This document shows positions 24,541 through 36,400 of a stretch of DNA of 64,000 bases, piece after piece (position 1 is the stretch's first letter; every line of letters begins with the position of its first letter). The notes under the pieces are model-generated. The model was not told the DNA's origin and ran no database searches. It saw only the letters and a list, made by a program, of their open reading frames with translations. The position numbers were made by a program, and so were the translations under genes. Source of the stretch: Cellulophaga algicola DSM 14237 (GTDB lineage Bacteria > Bacteroidota > Bacteroidia > Flavobacteriales > Flavobacteriaceae); NCBI RefSeq assembly GCF_000186265.1, contig NC_014934.1, positions 2,666,001 to 2,730,000 of the forward strand. The letters are read 5' to 3'.

Positions 24541-24591
24541 CAGTCCGTTAGAAAAGCGGGCTTTTTTTAAGCCAAAAAAAGTTAGTAAAAA

Positions 24592-24665
24592 GCCGATGTA
24601 GCTCAGCTGGCTAGAGCAGCTGATTTGTAATCAGCAGGTCGTGGGTTCGAGTCCCTCCATCGGCT
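24592..24665 (+). tRNA. tRNA-Thr(TGT)
   Basis: Acceptor GCCGATG pairs with CATCGGC; the anticodon loop TTTGTAA within GCTGA/TCAGC stems gives anticodon TGT; the T arm is GTGGG-TTCGAGT-CCCTC. No CCA is encoded. It is the first of four tRNAs before tuf. Confidence 0.95.
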
Positions 24666-24690
24666 CTTAAGTTCTTTAAAATAATGGTTC

Positions 24691-24772
<82 letters not shown>

Positions 24773-24873
24773 CTTTAAAGAATTTATTTTTAAAAGTATT
24801 AAGTGCAATTGAAAAATTGTTCTTAAATTTGAAATGTTGAAATATTGTTGACTTGTAAAGTTGGCAAATAATT

Positions 24874-24946
24874 GCGAGAGTAGCTCAGTTGGTAGAGCGT
24901 CAGCCTTCCAAGCTGAATGTCGCCGGTTCGAACCCGGTCTCTCGCT
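24874..24946 (+). tRNA. tRNA-Gly(TCC)
   Basis: Acceptor GCGAGAG pairs with CTCTCGC; anticodon loop CTTCCAA gives TCC; D arm AGCTCAGTTGGTAGAGC and T arm CCGGTTCGAACCCGG are regular. Confidence 0.95.
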
Positions 24947-25027
24947 CTAATAAAACCTTGAGTTTAAAAGGTTGTTTTTTTTGGGTTTTAATCTTCTTTT
25001 TAGTATTTGGATTATGAACTCAGATAG

Positions 25028-25099
25028 GCCGGTGTAGCTCAGGGGTAGAGCGTTTCCTTGGTAAGGAAGAGGTCATGAGTTCAAATCTCATCATTGGCT
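25028..25099 (+). tRNA. tRNA-Thr(GGT)
   Basis: Acceptor GCCGGTG pairs with CATTGGC including two G-U pairs; anticodon loop TTGGTAA gives GGT; T arm contains GAGTTCAAATCTC. It is 54 bases before the tuf start. Confidence 0.95.
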
Positions 25100-25153
25100 C
25101 AAATAAGACATAAATTGTACACTAATATAAACTAAGATTAAAATTCAATAAAC

Positions 25154-26341
25154 ATGGCTAAGGCAACATTTGATCGTTCTAAACCGCACTTAAATATCGG
25201 TACTATTGGACACGTAGATCACGGTAAAACTACATTGACTGCCGCTATTACAACAGTTTTAGCAAACGCAGGATTGTCTGAAATGAGAAGTTTCGACTCA
25301 ATTGATAATGCACCTGAAGAAAAAGAAAGAGGAATTACTATTAATACATCACACGTAGAATATTCTACAGCTAACCGTCATTACGCTCACGTTGACTGTC
25401 CAGGTCACGCGGATTACGTAAAGAACATGGTTACTGGAGCTGCTCAGATGGATGGTGCTATTCTTGTTGTTGCTGCTACTGATGGTCCAATGCCACAAAC
25501 ACGTGAGCATATCCTTTTAGGTCGCCAGGTTGGTATTCCTAGAATGGTTGTATTCATGAATAAAGTGGATATGGTTGATGATGAAGAATTATTAGAGCTT
25601 GTTGAAATGGAAGTTAGAGAATTGCTTTCTTTCTATGAGTATGATGGTGATAATGGTCCTGTAATTGCTGGTTCTGCTTTAGGAGCATTAAACGGTGAGC
25701 AAAAATGGGTTGATACAGTTATGTCTTTAATGGATGCTGTTGATTCTTGGATCGAATTACCTAAGAGAGATGTTGAAAAAGATTTCTTAATGCCAGTTGA
25801 AGATGTATTTACTATTACGGGTCGTGGTACTGTTGCTACTGGTCGTATTGAAACTGGAATAGCGAACACTGGTGATCCTGTTGAGATTATTGGTATGGGT
25901 GCTGAGAAATTAAATTCTACAGTTACTGGAGTTGAAATGTTCCGTAAGATATTAGATAGAGGTGAAGCTGGTGATAACGTAGGTCTTTTATTGAGAGGTA
26001 TTGAAAAATCTCAAATAAAAAGAGGTATGGTAATCTGTAAGCCAGGTTCAGTTAAGCCACATGCTAAATTCAAAGCAGAGGTTTATGTTCTTAAGAAAGA
26101 AGAAGGTGGTCGTCATACACCATTCCATAACAACTACCGTCCTCAGTTCTATGTAAGAACTACAGATGTTACAGGAACAATTATGCTTCCTGATGGAGTT
26201 GAAATGGTAATGCCAGGTGATAACCTTACTATTAATGTTGAATTATTATCTCCAATTGCTTTGAGTGTTGGTTTACGTTTCGCTATCCGTGAAGGTGGTA
26301 GAACTGTAGGTGCAGGTCAGGTAACAGAGATTACAGATTAA
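25154..26341 (+). CDS. Elongation factor Tu
   Basis: 395 residues, delivering aminoacyl-tRNA to the ribosome as a GTPase. GTP motifs: GHVDHGKT (19-26), the switch-[25 protein letters not shown] and the SALGAL-type G5 loop. Domains II and III follow ([47 protein letters not shown]). It lies in the tRNA-tuf-tRNA-Trp-secE order usual in Flavobacteriia. Confidence 0.98.
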   Translation: MAKATFDRSKPHLNIGTIGHVDHGKTTLTAAITTVLANAGLSEMRSFDSIDNAPEEKERGITINTSHVEYSTANRHYAHVDCPGHADYVKNMVTGAAQMDGAILVVAATDGPMPQTREHILLGRQVGIPRMVVFMNKVDMVDDEELLELVEMEVRELLSFYEYDGDNGPVIAGSALGALNGEQKWVDTVMSLMDAVDSWIELPKRDVEKDFLMPVEDVFTITGRGTVATGRIETGIANTGDPVEIIGMGAEKLNSTVTGVEMFRKILDRGEAGDNVGLLLRGIEKSQIKRGMVICKPGSVKPHAKFKAEVYVLKKEEGGRHTPFHNNYRPQFYVRTTDVTGTIMLPDGVEMVMPGDNLTINVELLSPIALSVGLRFAIREGGRTVGAGQVTEITD

Positions 26342-26371
26342 GCAATATAGAGTATAAAAATTATTTTCATC

Positions 26372-26399
26372 AAGGGTGTCCGTTATTAACGGATACCTT
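26372..26399 (+). terminator. Hairpin between tuf and tRNA-Trp
   Basis: The arms AAGGGTGTCCGTTA and TAACGGATACCTTT form a 14-bp stem with two G-U pairs and no loop to spare. Only a short T run is included in the 3' arm, so it may be a partial terminator or a processing site rather than a full stop. Confidence 0.6.
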
Positions 26400-26414
26400 T
26401 CGATGTAAATAGAA

Positions 26415-26487
26415 ACGGGTGTAGCTCAGTTGGTAGAGCACTGGTCTCCAAAACCAGGTGTCGTGAGTTCGAGTCTCCCCTCCCGTG
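26415..26487 (+). tRNA. tRNA-Trp(CCA)
   Basis: Anticodon loop CTCCAAA inside CTGGT/ACCAG gives anticodon CCA; D arm AGCTCAGTTGGTAGAGC; T loop TTCGAGT. The acceptor ACGGGTG/CTCCCGT has one T-T mismatch and the T stem one mismatch. It lies directly before secE. Confidence 0.93.
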
Positions 26488-26560
26488 CTAATAAAGAGAG
26501 GTTATTAAGCGAGAAATTGGTTAATGGCCTATTGTATTATAAAAGTAAATCTTTCGCAGC

Positions 26561-26749
26561 ATGTTAACATATATCAAGGAATCCTTTGAGGAGCTTAGGA
26601 CTAATATAACATTACCTTCCAAATCTGAAGCATCAAATTTGATGGTAATTGTTGCTGTTTTTTCTATTTTATTTGCTTTGGCGACTTGGGGTGTAGACAG
26701 TCTTTTTAGTTATTTAATTGATATCTATTTTGATAAATTAATAAATTAA
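26561..26749 (+). CDS. Preprotein translocase subunit SecE
   Basis: 62 residues with one transmembrane helix: amphipathic YIKESFEELRTNITLPSKSE, then LMVIVAVFSILFALATWGVD and a short end. This is the single-helix form of SecE that clamps the SecY channel. It is 11 bases before nusG, the classical pair. Confidence 0.95.
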   Translation: MLTYIKESFEELRTNITLPSKSEASNLMVIVAVFSILFALATWGVDSLFSYLIDIYFDKLIN

Positions 26750-26759
26750 GAAAAGATCT

Positions 26760-27311
26760 ATGTCAGAAGTATTGGATAAGAAGTGGTATGTAGTTAGGGC
26801 TGTAAGTGGTCAAGAAAATAAAATAAAGGGTTACATCGAATCAGAAGTAGCTCGTTTAGGTTTTGGAGACTATTTAGATGAGGTTTTAGTGCCTACTGAA
26901 AAGGTAATTCAAGTTCGTAATGGAAAGAAGGTAAATAAAGAAAGAGTTTATTTTCCTGGATACATTATGGTTAAAGCTAACCTTGGAGGTGAGGTTGCCC
27001 ATATTATACGTTCTATTACTAACGTAATTGGTTTTCTAGGTGAAACTAAAGGAGGAGATCCTGTTCCATTAAGAAAAACCGAAGTAAATAGAATGTTAGG
27101 TAAGGTTGATGAGTTAACTGTTACAACAGAAAATGTTGCTATTCCTTTTGTTATGGGAGAAACGGTTAAGGTTATTGACGGACCTTTTAATGGATTTAAC
27201 GGAACAGTTGAAAAAATTAATGAAGAGAAGCGTAAGCTTGAGGTTATGGTGAAGATTTTCGGAAGAAAAACTCCATTAGAACTAAGTTATATGCAGGTAG
27301 AGAAAGTATAA
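26760..27311 (+). CDS. Transcription termination/antitermination factor NusG
   Basis: 183 residues. The NGN domain starts KWYVVRAVSGQENKIKGYIE and includes KVNKERVYFPGYIMVKA, and the C-terminal KOW domain has ETVKVIDGPFNGFNGTVEKI. It links RNA polymerase to Rho or ribosomal protein S10. It is co-transcribed with secE and followed by rplK. Confidence 0.97.
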   Translation: MSEVLDKKWYVVRAVSGQENKIKGYIESEVARLGFGDYLDEVLVPTEKVIQVRNGKKVNKERVYFPGYIMVKANLGGEVAHIIRSITNVIGFLGETKGGDPVPLRKTEVNRMLGKVDELTVTTENVAIPFVMGETVKVIDGPFNGFNGTVEKINEEKRKLEVMVKIFGRKTPLELSYMQVEKV

Positions 27312-27379
27312 ATTTAGAACTGTTACATAAAAAAAGTTGTGTTGCTTCCAATTGACACAATTTAATTTAATTTAAGACA

Positions 27380-27817
27380 ATGGCAAAAGAAATTAGTAAA
27401 GTAGTTAAACTACAAGTTAGGGGAGGTGCAGCGAATCCGTCGCCACCGGTTGGACCCGCTTTAGGTGCTGCCGGTGTTAACATCATGGAGTTCTGTAAGC
27501 AATTTAATGCACGTACGCAGGACAAACAGGGTAAAGTTTTACCTGTTGCTATCACCGTATACAAGGATAAGTCGTTTGACTTCGTTGTAAAGACACCGCC
27601 GGCGGCAGTTCAGCTTATGGAAGCGGCTAAGATTAAAAAAGGATCAGGTGAACCTAACCGAGTTAAGAACGGAAACGTATCTTGGGATCAAATTAAGACT
27701 ATCGCTGAAGATAAAATGGTAGATCTTAATGCATTTACAATCAATTCTGCGATGAGCATGGTTGCTGGTACTGCAAGATCTATGGGTTTGAAGGTTTCAG
27801 GAACTAGACCTTTTTAA
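27380..27817 (+). CDS. Ribosomal protein uL11
   Basis: 145 residues. [24 protein letters not shown] is the Pro-rich N-terminal region that binds factors and the C-terminal domain (about 70-145, ending [13 protein letters not shown]) binds 23S rRNA. It forms the GTPase-associated stalk base with uL10 and bL12. Confidence 0.98.
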   Translation: MAKEISKVVKLQVRGGAANPSPPVGPALGAAGVNIMEFCKQFNARTQDKQGKVLPVAITVYKDKSFDFVVKTPPAAVQLMEAAKIKKGSGEPNRVKNGNVSWDQIKTIAEDKMVDLNAFTINSAMSMVAGTARSMGLKVSGTRPF

Positions 27818-27835
27818 TATCTTAAAAGCAATATA

Positions 27836-28525
27836 ATGGCAAAATTAACGAAAAATCAAAAAGAAGCGCTTTCTAAGATTGATAAGAATAAAATCTATTC
27901 TTTAGCTGAAGGGTCTGCTTTGATAAAAGAAATCACAAAAGCAAAATTTGATGCATCTGTTGAACTCGCTGTTCGTTTAGGAGTAGATCCTAGAAAAGCG
28001 AATCAAATGGTGCGTGGTGTAGTTACTTTACCTCACGGTACAGGTAAGGATGTAAAAGTTCTTGCTTTGGTAACTCCAGATAAAGAAGCAGAAGCTAAAG
28101 AAGCTGGTGCTGATTTTGTAGGTTTAGATGAGTATTTAGAAAAAATTAAAGGCGGTTGGACAGATGTTGATGTTATCATCACTATGCCAAGTGTTATGGG
28201 TAAATTAGGTCCTTTAGGTAGAGTATTAGGTCCTAGAGGTTTAATGCCTAACCCTAAAACAGGAACAGTAACTATGGATGTAGCGAAAGCTGTAGCTGAA
28301 GTTAAAGCTGGTAAAATTGACTTTAAAGTTGATAAAACTGGTATTGTTCATGCTGCAATTGGTAAAGTTTCATTTTCAGAAGATAAAATCTACGAAAATG
28401 CTAAAGAACTTATTGATACTTTAAATAAGTTGAAACCAACTGCTTCAAAGGGTATTTATATTAAGAGTATTTTCATGTCTAGTACGATGAGTCCTAGTGT
28501 GCAATTAGATACTAAATCAGTTTAA
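27836..28525 (+). CDS. Ribosomal protein uL1
   Basis: 229 residues, with the signature [20 protein letters not shown] and PNPKTGTVT. It forms the L1 stalk; in many bacteria it also represses the rplKA mRNA, but no matching site was looked for here. Confidence 0.98.
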   Translation: MAKLTKNQKEALSKIDKNKIYSLAEGSALIKEITKAKFDASVELAVRLGVDPRKANQMVRGVVTLPHGTGKDVKVLALVTPDKEAEAKEAGADFVGLDEYLEKIKGGWTDVDVIITMPSVMGKLGPLGRVLGPRGLMPNPKTGTVTMDVAKAVAEVKAGKIDFKVDKTGIVHAAIGKVSFSEDKIYENAKELIDTLNKLKPTASKGIYIKSIFMSSTMSPSVQLDTKSV

Positions 28526-28536
28526 TTCGTATTAAG

Positions 28537-29055
28537 ATGACAAGAGAAGAAAAATTAAACGTAATAGAAGATTTAACTGCGAAATTAGGTGATGCTACTA
28601 CAATATACTTAGCTGATATATCTGGTTTAGATGCAGTTACTACTTCAGATTTAAGAAGAGCTTGTTTTAAAGCTAATATTAAATTAGCTGTAGTTAAAAA
28701 TACCTTGCTTGCTAAAGCAATGGACGCTTCTGATAAAGACTTCGGAGAACTTCCTGATGTTCTTAAGGGTAGTACTTCTTTAATGTTTGCAGAAACTGGT
28801 AACGGTCCTGCAAAATTGATAAAAGCTTTTAGAGCTAAAACTAAAGACAAACCATTATTAAAAGGTGCTTTTGTAGAAGAGGCAGTTTATATTGGTGACG
28901 ATCAATTAGAAGCTTTAGTTAATATCAAATCTAAAGAAGAAGTTATTGGTGATATTATCTCTTTACTTCAGTCTCCGGCTAAGAATGTTATTTCTGGTCT
29001 TAAGTCTGGTGGTGGTAAAATTGCTGGTATTCTTAAAACTTTATCAGAAAGATAA
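28537..29055 (+). CDS. Ribosomal protein uL10
   Basis: 172 residues: REEKLNVIEDLTAKLGDATT at the start, GLDAVTTSDLRRACFKANIK, and VVKNTLLAKAM are family features, and the C-terminal helix binds bL12 dimers. It starts 11 bases after rplA. Confidence 0.97.
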   Translation: MTREEKLNVIEDLTAKLGDATTIYLADISGLDAVTTSDLRRACFKANIKLAVVKNTLLAKAMDASDKDFGELPDVLKGSTSLMFAETGNGPAKLIKAFRAKTKDKPLLKGAFVEEAVYIGDDQLEALVNIKSKEEVIGDIISLLQSPAKNVISGLKSGGGKIAGILKTLSER

Positions 29056-29108
29056 AACGTACGCACTAAAAACAATTATATTTTAAAAATTTATTAAACG
29101 ATAGAAAA

Positions 29109-29480
29109 ATGGCAGATTTAAAAGATTTCGCAGAACAATTAGTTAACTTAACAGTAAAAGAAGTTAATGAATTAGCTAATATATTAAAAGATGAGTACGG
29201 TATCGAACCTGCTGCTGCTGCTGTTGCAGTTGCTGCTGGTGGTGGTGATGCTGCTGTTGCTGAAGAGCAAACAGAATTTGATGTTATCTTAAAAGCAGCT
29301 GGTGCTTCTAAGTTAGCAGTTGTTAAATTGGTTAAAGAATTAACTGGTTTAGGTTTAAAAGAAGCTAAGGATATCGTTGATAGCGCACCAAAAGCAATCA
29401 AAGAAGGTATCTCTAAAGATGAAGCAGAAGGAATTCTTAAGTCATTAGAAGAAGCTGGAGCAGAAGTTGAGCTTAAATAG
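29109..29480 (+). CDS. Ribosomal protein bL12
   Basis: 123 residues. The N-terminal dimerisation region ([20 protein letters not shown]), an Ala/Gly hinge (about 37-55), and the C-terminal factor-binding domain ([40 protein letters not shown]) are in order. It is expressed above its neighbours in most bacteria; hairpins after the gene may lower transcription into rpoB. Confidence 0.97.
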   Translation: MADLKDFAEQLVNLTVKEVNELANILKDEYGIEPAAAAVAVAAGGGDAAVAEEQTEFDVILKAAGASKLAVVKLVKELTGLGLKEAKDIVDSAPKAIKEGISKDEAEGILKSLEEAGAEVELK

Positions 29481-29502
29481 TAGAAGCAACCATAATATTT
29501 TT

Positions 29503-29571
29503 GGTTTAGGTCTATTCACATTTGTGTCTAGACCTAAACCTATTTATGTATGTAGCCTTAAATTACATACA
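29503..29571 (+). promoter_or_regulatory. Two tandem hairpins between rplL and rpoB
   Basis: GGTTTAGGTCTA (29503-29514) with TAGACCTAAACC (29529-29540) is a perfect 12-bp stem, and TGTATGTA (29547-29554) with TACATACA (29564-29571) an 8-bp stem. Neither has a strong U run. By analogy with the enterobacterial rplL-rpoB space they may be an attenuator or RNase III site. Confidence 0.6.
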
Positions 29572-29611
29572 ATTTTAGAGTAAGTATTCATAATCAAAAT
29601 TTTGTCCATTG

Positions 29612-32600
29612 ATGGTTACAAATCAGACTGAGAGAATAAATTTCGCATCCGCTAAGAACATTCCGAATTATCCGGATTTCTTGGACATTCAGGTGAAGTC
29701 GTTTCAAGATTTTTTTCAATTAGAAACTAAATCTGACGAAAGGGGAGATGAAGGACTATATAATACATTTCAAGAGAATTTTCCTATTACAGATACTAGA
29801 AACCAGTTCGTATTAGAGTTCCTTGATTATTTTATTGATCCTCCTCGTTATTCTATACAAGAATGTATAGAGCGTGGTCTTACCCATAGCGTTCCGCTAA
29901 AAGCAAGATTAAAATTATATTGTACTGATCCGGAACATGAGGATTTCGAAACTATTGTTCAGGATGTATATTTAGGTACTATCCCTTATATGACGCCAAG
30001 TGGTACTTTTGTTATCAATGGTGCAGAGCGTGTTGTTGTATCACAATTACACAGATCACCAGGTGTTTTCTTTGGACAATCATTCCATGCAAATGGAACA
30101 AAATTATATTCTGCGAGAGTTATTCCTTTTAAAGGATCTTGGATAGAATTTGCAACTGATATCAATGGCGTTATGTATGCTTACATTGATAGAAAGAAAA
30201 AATTACCTGTTACTACACTTTTTAGAGCCATTGGTTTTGAAAGTGATAAAGATATATTAGAGATTTTTGACCTTTCTGAAGAGGTTAAAGTTTCTGTAGC
30301 GGGACTTAAAAAAGTGCTAGGTCGTAAATTAGCGGCAAGAGTATTAAATACTTGGCATGAAGATTTCGTAGATGAAGATACTGGTGAGGTAGTATCTATT
30401 GAAAGAAATGAAATTGTTTTAGATCGTGATACTATTTTAGAAAAAGAACACATTGAGCAGATTGTTGATGCTGATGTTAAAACGGTTCTTTTACATAAAG
30501 AAAGTGCTGCTCAATCTGATTATGGTATCATTCATAATACACTACAAAAAGATCCTACCAATTCTGAAAAGGAAGCAGTAGAACATATATACCGTCAATT
30601 ACGTAACGCTGAGCCGCCAGATGAGGAAACAGCAAGAGGTATTATTGATAAATTATTCTTTTCTGATCAACGTTATAACTTAGGTGAAGTTGGTCGTTAC
30701 AGAATGAATAAGAAATTAGGTTTAGATATTGGAATGGACAAGCAGGTCTTGACTAAAGAAGATATCATTACTATTATTAAATATTTAATTGAGTTAATTA
30801 ATTCAAAAGCTGAAATTGATGATATTGATCACTTGTCTAACCGTCGTGTTAGAACCGTGGGTGAGCAATTATCACAACAGTTTGGTGTTGGTTTAGCACG
30901 TATGGCTAGAACAATTCGTGAGCGTATGAATGTACGTGACAACGAAGTGTTTACACCTATCGATTTAATTAATGCTAAGACATTATCATCAGTTATTAAT
31001 TCTTTCTTTGGAACAAACCAGTTGTCTCAATTTATGGATCAAACGAATCCATTAGCTGAGATTACGCACAAGAGAAGATTATCTGCTCTTGGGCCAGGTG
31101 GTTTATCAAGAGAAAGAGCAGGTTTCGAAGTACGTGATGTTCACTATACACACTATGGTAGATTATGTCCTATTGAAACTCCTGAAGGGCCAAACATTGG
31201 TTTGATTTCTTCATTAGCCGTTTTTTCTAAAGTTAACTCTATGGGCTTCTTGGAAACTCCATATAGAAAAGTAGAAAATGGTAAAGTTGATATTCAAAAC
31301 TTTGGCTATTTAAGTGCAGAGGAAGAAGAAGGAATGAAAATTGCGCAAGCAAACATTCCAATGGATGAAGAAGGTAATATTACCGCTGAGAAAGTTATTG
31401 CAAGAGAAGAAGGAGATTTCCCAGTTGTGGATCCATCTGAAATTCAATATACAGATGTTGCGCCTAATCAAATTGCATCTATTTCTGCATCGCTTATTCC
31501 ATTCTTGGAACATGATGATGCGAACAGAGCATTGATGGGATCAAACATGATGCGTCAAGCAGTTCCTTTATTAAAACCTCAAGCGCCGATTGTTGGTACT
31601 GGATTAGAGCGTCAAGTTGCTTCTGATTCTAGAGTATTGATTAATGCTGAAGGAGATGGAGTTATACAGTATGTAGATTCTCTTATGATTACTATTAAGT
31701 ATGATAGAACAGAAGAAGAGCGTTTAGTAAGTTTTGAAGATGATTCTAAAACTTATGAACTTGTTAAATTTAGAAAAACTAACCAAGGAACAAGTATCAA
31801 CTTAAAACCTATCGTAAGAAAAGGTGATAAAGTTAGAAAAGGTCAAGTACTTTGTGAAGGGTATGCAACTGAAAATGGAGAGTTAGCTTTAGGTAGAAAC
31901 CTTAAGGTAGCCTTCATGCCATGGAAAGGGTATAACTTTGAGGATGCAATTGTAATTTCTGAAAAAGTGGTTCGTGAAGATATATTCACCTCTATCCACG
32001 TTGATGAATATTCTTTAGAAGTTAGAGATACTAAATTAGGTGCAGAAGAATTAACTAATGATATACCAAACGTTTCAGAAGAGGCTACAAAAGACTTAGA
32101 TGAAAATGGTATGATAAGAATTGGTGCTGAAGTAAAACCTGGTGATATTTTAATTGGTAAGATTACTCCAAAAGGAGAATCTGATCCTACTCCAGAAGAA
32201 AAATTACTTCGTGCTATATTTGGTGATAAAGCTGGTGATGTAAAAGATGCGTCTTTAAAAGCTTCACCATCATTAAGAGGTGTTGTAATTGATAAGAAAT
32301 TATTCTCTCGTTCTGTAAAAGATAAGAGAAAACGTTCTGAGGATAAAGAAGCAATTTCTAATTTAGAATTAGAATACGAAGTTAAATTCCAACAATTAAA
32401 AGATGTTTTAATTGAGAAATTATTTAACCTAGTAAATGGTAAAACTTCTCAAGGTGTATTAAATGACCTTGGTGAAGAAGTACTTCCAAAAGGAAAGAAA
32501 TATACCATGAAGATGCTTAATGCTGTAGACGATTTTGCTCACTTAGTTGGTGGACTTTGGACTACGGATAAGGATAATAATAACTTGGTTACAGATTTAT

Positions 32601-33421
32601 TACACAACTATAAAATTAAACTTAATGACCTTCAGGGTAACCTAAGAAGAGATAAGTTTACGATTTCGGTTGGTGATGAGCTGCCAGCAGGTATTATGAA
32701 ATTAGCTAAGGTTTATGTTGCTAAAAAACGTAAATTAAAAGTTGGTGATAAAATGGCAGGACGTCACGGAAACAAAGGTATCGTTTCTAGAATCGTACGT
32801 CATGAAGACATGCCTTTCTTAGAAGATGGTACACCAGTAGATATCGTGTTGAACCCATTAGGGGTGCCTTCTCGTATGAACATTGGTCAGATTTATGAAA
32901 CTGTTCTTGGTTGGGCAGGTCTTAAATTAGGAAAGAAATATGCAACGCCAATTTTTGACGGTGCTAGTCTTGATCAAATCAATGCTTACACAGATGAAGC
33001 TGGTATTCCTAGATTTGGACATACCTATCTTTATGATGGTGGTACAGGACAACGTTTCGATCAACCTGCGACAGTTGGTGTTATCTACATGTTGAAATTA
33101 GGTCATATGGTAGATGATAAGATGCATGCTCGTTCAATCGGACCATACTCATTAATTACACAACAACCATTAGGTGGTAAAGCACAATTTGGGGGTCAAC
33201 GTTTTGGAGAGATGGAAGTTTGGGCACTAGAAGCATATGGAGCATCTGCAACTTTACGAGAAATATTAACAGTTAAGTCTGATGATGTTGTTGGTAGAGC
33301 TAAAACATATGAAGCTATTGTAAAAGGAGAGACAATGCCAGAACCTGGTTTACCAGAATCTTTCAATGTATTAATGCATGAACTTAAGGGATTAGGTTTA
33401 GATATTAGGCTGGAAGAGTAG
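29612..33421 (+). CDS. RNA polymerase beta subunit
   Basis: 1269 residues from the ATG at 29612 ([19 protein letters not shown]); the TTG one codon before is less likely. Core regions are intact, including the rifampicin-region [19 protein letters not shown] and [13 protein letters not shown], the switch region [12 protein letters not shown] and the C-terminal [20 protein letters not shown]. In the rifampicin region the usual sensitive residues (Gln, Asp, His, Ser) appear as wild type by eye. It is followed by rpoC after 65 bases. Confidence 0.98.
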   Translation: MVTNQTERINFASAKNIPNYPDFLDIQVKSFQDFFQLETKSDERGDEGLYNTFQENFPITDTRNQFVLEFLDYFIDPPRYSIQECIERGLTHSVPLKARLKLYCTDPEHEDFETIVQDVYLGTIPYMTPSGTFVINGAERVVVSQLHRSPGVFFGQSFHANGTKLYSARVIPFKGSWIEFATDINGVMYAYIDRKKKLPVTTLFRAIGFESDKDILEIFDLSEEVKVSVAGLKKVLGRKLAARVLNTWHEDFVDEDTGEVVSIERNEIVLDRDTILEKEHIEQIVDADVKTVLLHKESAAQSDYGIIHNTLQKDPTNSEKEAVEHIYRQLRNAEPPDEETARGIIDKLFFSDQRYNLGEVGRYRMNKKLGLDIGMDKQVLTKEDIITIIKYLIELINSKAEIDDIDHLSNRRVRTVGEQLSQQFGVGLARMARTIRERMNVRDNEVFTPIDLINAKTLSSVINSFFGTNQLSQFMDQTNPLAEITHKRRLSALGPGGLSRERAGFEVRDVHYTHYGRLCPIETPEGPNIGLISSLAVFSKVNSMGFLETPYRKVENGKVDIQNFGYLSAEEEEGMKIAQANIPMDEEGNITAEKVIAREEGDFPVVDPSEIQYTDVAPNQIASISASLIPFLEHDDANRALMGSNMMRQAVPLLKPQAPIVGTGLERQVASDSRVLINAEGDGVIQYVDSLMITIKYDRTEEERLVSFEDDSKTYELVKFRKTNQGTSINLKPIVRKGDKVRKGQVLCEGYATENGELALGRNLKVAFMPWKGYNFEDAIVISEKVVREDIFTSIHVDEYSLEVRDTKLGAEELTNDIPNVSEEATKDLDENGMIRIGAEVKPGDILIGKITPKGESDPTPEEKLLRAIFGDKAGDVKDASLKASPSLRGVVIDKKLFSRSVKDKRKRSEDKEAISNLELEYEVKFQQLKDVLIEKLFNLVNGKTSQGVLNDLGEEVLPKGKKYTMKMLNAVDDFAHLVGGLWTTDKDNNNLVTDLLHNYKIKLNDLQGNLRRDKFTISVGDELPAGIMKLAKVYVAKKRKLKVGDKMAGRHGNKGIVSRIVRHEDMPFLEDGTPVDIVLNPLGVPSRMNIGQIYETVLGWAGLKLGKKYATPIFDGASLDQINAYTDEAGIPRFGHTYLYDGGTGQRFDQPATVGVIYMLKLGHMVDDKMHARSIGPYSLITQQPLGGKAQFGGQRFGEMEVWALEAYGASATLREILTVKSDDVVGRAKTYEAIVKGETMPEPGLPESFNVLMHELKGLGLDIRLEE

Positions 33422-33486
33422 TAAGAATAGGTTTTTGAGAGACACTATTTAGTAAAACAATTTTAATTTATCATCACCATATTGTT

Positions 33487-36400
33487 ATGGCTAGACAAAG
33501 AGATAATAACACAATAAAAAGGTTCGATAAAATTTCAATAGGCTTGGCCTCACCAGAATCTATTCTGGCAGAGTCAAGAGGAGAAGTTTTAAAGCCTGAA
33601 ACTATTAACTATAGAACGCATAAACCTGAGCGTGACGGTCTTTTTTGTGAGCGTATTTTTGGCCCAGTTAAAGATTATGAATGTGCTTGTGGTAAATACA
33701 AGAGAATTCGTTACCGTGGTATCGTTTGTGATCGTTGTGGGGTAGAAGTTACCGAAAAGAAAGTACGTAGAGATCGTGTAGGTCACATTAACTTAGTTGT
33801 TCCTGTTGCTCACATATGGTATTTCCGTTCTTTACCAAATAAAATTGGATACTTATTAGGTTTACCTTCTAAGAAATTAGACATGATCATCTATTATGAG
33901 CGTTATGTTGTAATTCAACCAGGTATTGCTAAAGGCCCTGAAGGTGAAGAAATCAATAAAATGGATTTCTTAACTGAAGAGGAGTATCTTAATATATTGG
34001 AATCAGTTCCAGTAGAAAATCAATATTTAGAAGATTCTGACCCTAACAAGTTTATCGCTAAAATGGGTGCTGAGTGTTTAATAGATATTTTAGCACGTAT
34101 CGATTTAGATGTGCTTTCTTATGAATTAAGACATAAAGCAAATACTGAAACTTCTAAGCAACGTAAGACTGAAGCACTAAAAAGACTTCAAGTTGTTGAG
34201 TCTTTAAGAGAGTCTCAAGAAAATAGAGAGAACAGACCTGAGTGGATGATTATGAAAGTAATCCCAGTTATTCCACCAGAATTACGTCCTCTAGTTCCTT
34301 TAGATGGTGGTCGTTTTGCGACTTCAGATTTAAATGATCTTTACAGAAGAGTTATTATTCGTAACAACCGTCTAAAAAGATTGGTTGAGATTAAAGCTCC
34401 TGAAGTAATTCTTAGAAACGAGAAGCGTATGCTTCAAGAATCTGTAGATTCTTTATTCGATAACACAAGAAAAGCTTCTGCTGTTAAAACAGAATCAAAC
34501 AGACCGTTAAAGTCTCTTTCTGATTCATTAAAAGGTAAACAAGGTCGTTTCCGTCAAAACTTATTGGGTAAACGTGTAGATTATTCAGCACGTTCAGTAA
34601 TTGTTGTAGGACCAGAATTAAGATTGTTTGAATGTGGTATTCCTAAGGATATGGCTGCAGAACTTTACAAGCCTTTCGTAATACGTAAGTTAATCGAAAG
34701 AGGTATTGTAAAAACAGTTAAGTCTGCTAAGAAGATTATAGATAAAAAAGAGCCTGTAGTTTGGGATATTCTTGAAAATGTATTAAAAGGTCACCCAGTT
34801 TTATTAAACAGGGCTCCTACATTACACCGTTTAGGTATTCAAGCATTCCAGCCTAAATTAATTGAAGGTAAAGCGATTCGTTTACACCCATTAGTATGTA
34901 CTGCATTTAATGCGGATTTTGATGGGGATCAAATGGCGGTTCACTTACCATTAGGTCCAGAAGCAATTCTGGAATGTCAATTATTAATGTTGGCTTCTCA
35001 CAATATATTAAACCCTGCAAATGGTTCTCCAATTACGGTACCATCTCAGGATATGGTCTTGGGTCTGTATTATATGACCAAAGAACGTAAATCAACTCCT
35101 GAAGTTCCTGTTAAAGGTGAAGGCTTAATTTTCTATTCTGCAGAAGAGGTAGTTATTGCCCATAACGAAGGAATGGTAGATTTAAATGCTGGCGTTAAAG
35201 TAAGAGCAAAAAACTTTAATGAAGCTGGTGAGTTGGTGTATCAAATTATTCCAACTACTGTAGGTAGAGTATTGTTCAATAGAATGGTGCCGGAGAAAGC
35301 TGGTTATATTAACGAAGTATTAAATAAAAAATCTTTAAGAGATATTATTGGTGGAATTTTAGAGGCTACAGATGTACCTACTACTGCTGATTTCTTGGAT
35401 AAGATTAAAACAATGGGTTATGAGTTCGCTTTCAAAGGTGGTCTTTCATTCAGTTTAGGAGATATTATTATCCCACCTGAAAAGCATGAAATGATTGCTG
35501 ATGCTAATGGACAAGTTGAGGGTATTATGGCCAATTATAATATGGGTCTTATTACCAACAACGAACGTTATAACCAAGTAATTGATGTTTGGACATCTAC
35601 CAACTCACAGTTGACTGAATTAGCGATGAAGCGTATTCGTGAAGATCAACAAGGATTCAACTCTGTGTATATGATGCTTGATTCTGGTGCGAGGGGTTCT
35701 AAAGAGCAAATCCGTCAGTTAACAGGTATGCGTGGTTTAATGGCTAAGCCTAAAAAATCTACTGCCGGTGGTGGTGAAATTATTGAAAACCCTATTCTTT
35801 CTAACTTTAAGGAAGGTCTTTCAATTCTTGAATACTTTATTTCTACGCACGGTGCACGTAAAGGACTTGCAGATACAGCATTAAAAACTGCAGATGCTGG
35901 TTACTTAACACGTCGTTTAGTAGATGTTTCACAAGATGTTATTATTAACACAGAAGATTGTGGTACATTAAGAGGTATTGAAGTAGAAGCTTTAAAGAAA
36001 AATGAAGAAATTGTTGAAACTTTAGGAGAGCGTATATTAGGTAGAGTTTCTTTACATGATGTATATAATCCTTTGACGGAAGAATTAATTCTAAAAGCAG
36101 GACAAGAAATATTAGAAGTAGATGTAAGATTAGTTGAAGCATCTCCTGTTGATAAGATAGAAGTACGTTCTGCACTTACATGTGAGGCAGAGAAAGGTAT
36201 TTGTGGTAAATGTTATGGTAGAAACCTTTCAACCAATAAAATGGTACAAAGAGGTGAAGCTGTAGGTGTAGTAGCTGCTCAATCTATTGGAGAGCCAGGT
36301 ACACAGTTAACGTTACGTACATTCCACGTAGGTGGTATTGCGGGTAACATTTCTGAAGACAACAAGTTATCTGCTAAATTTGGTGGTGTTGCTGAGATTG

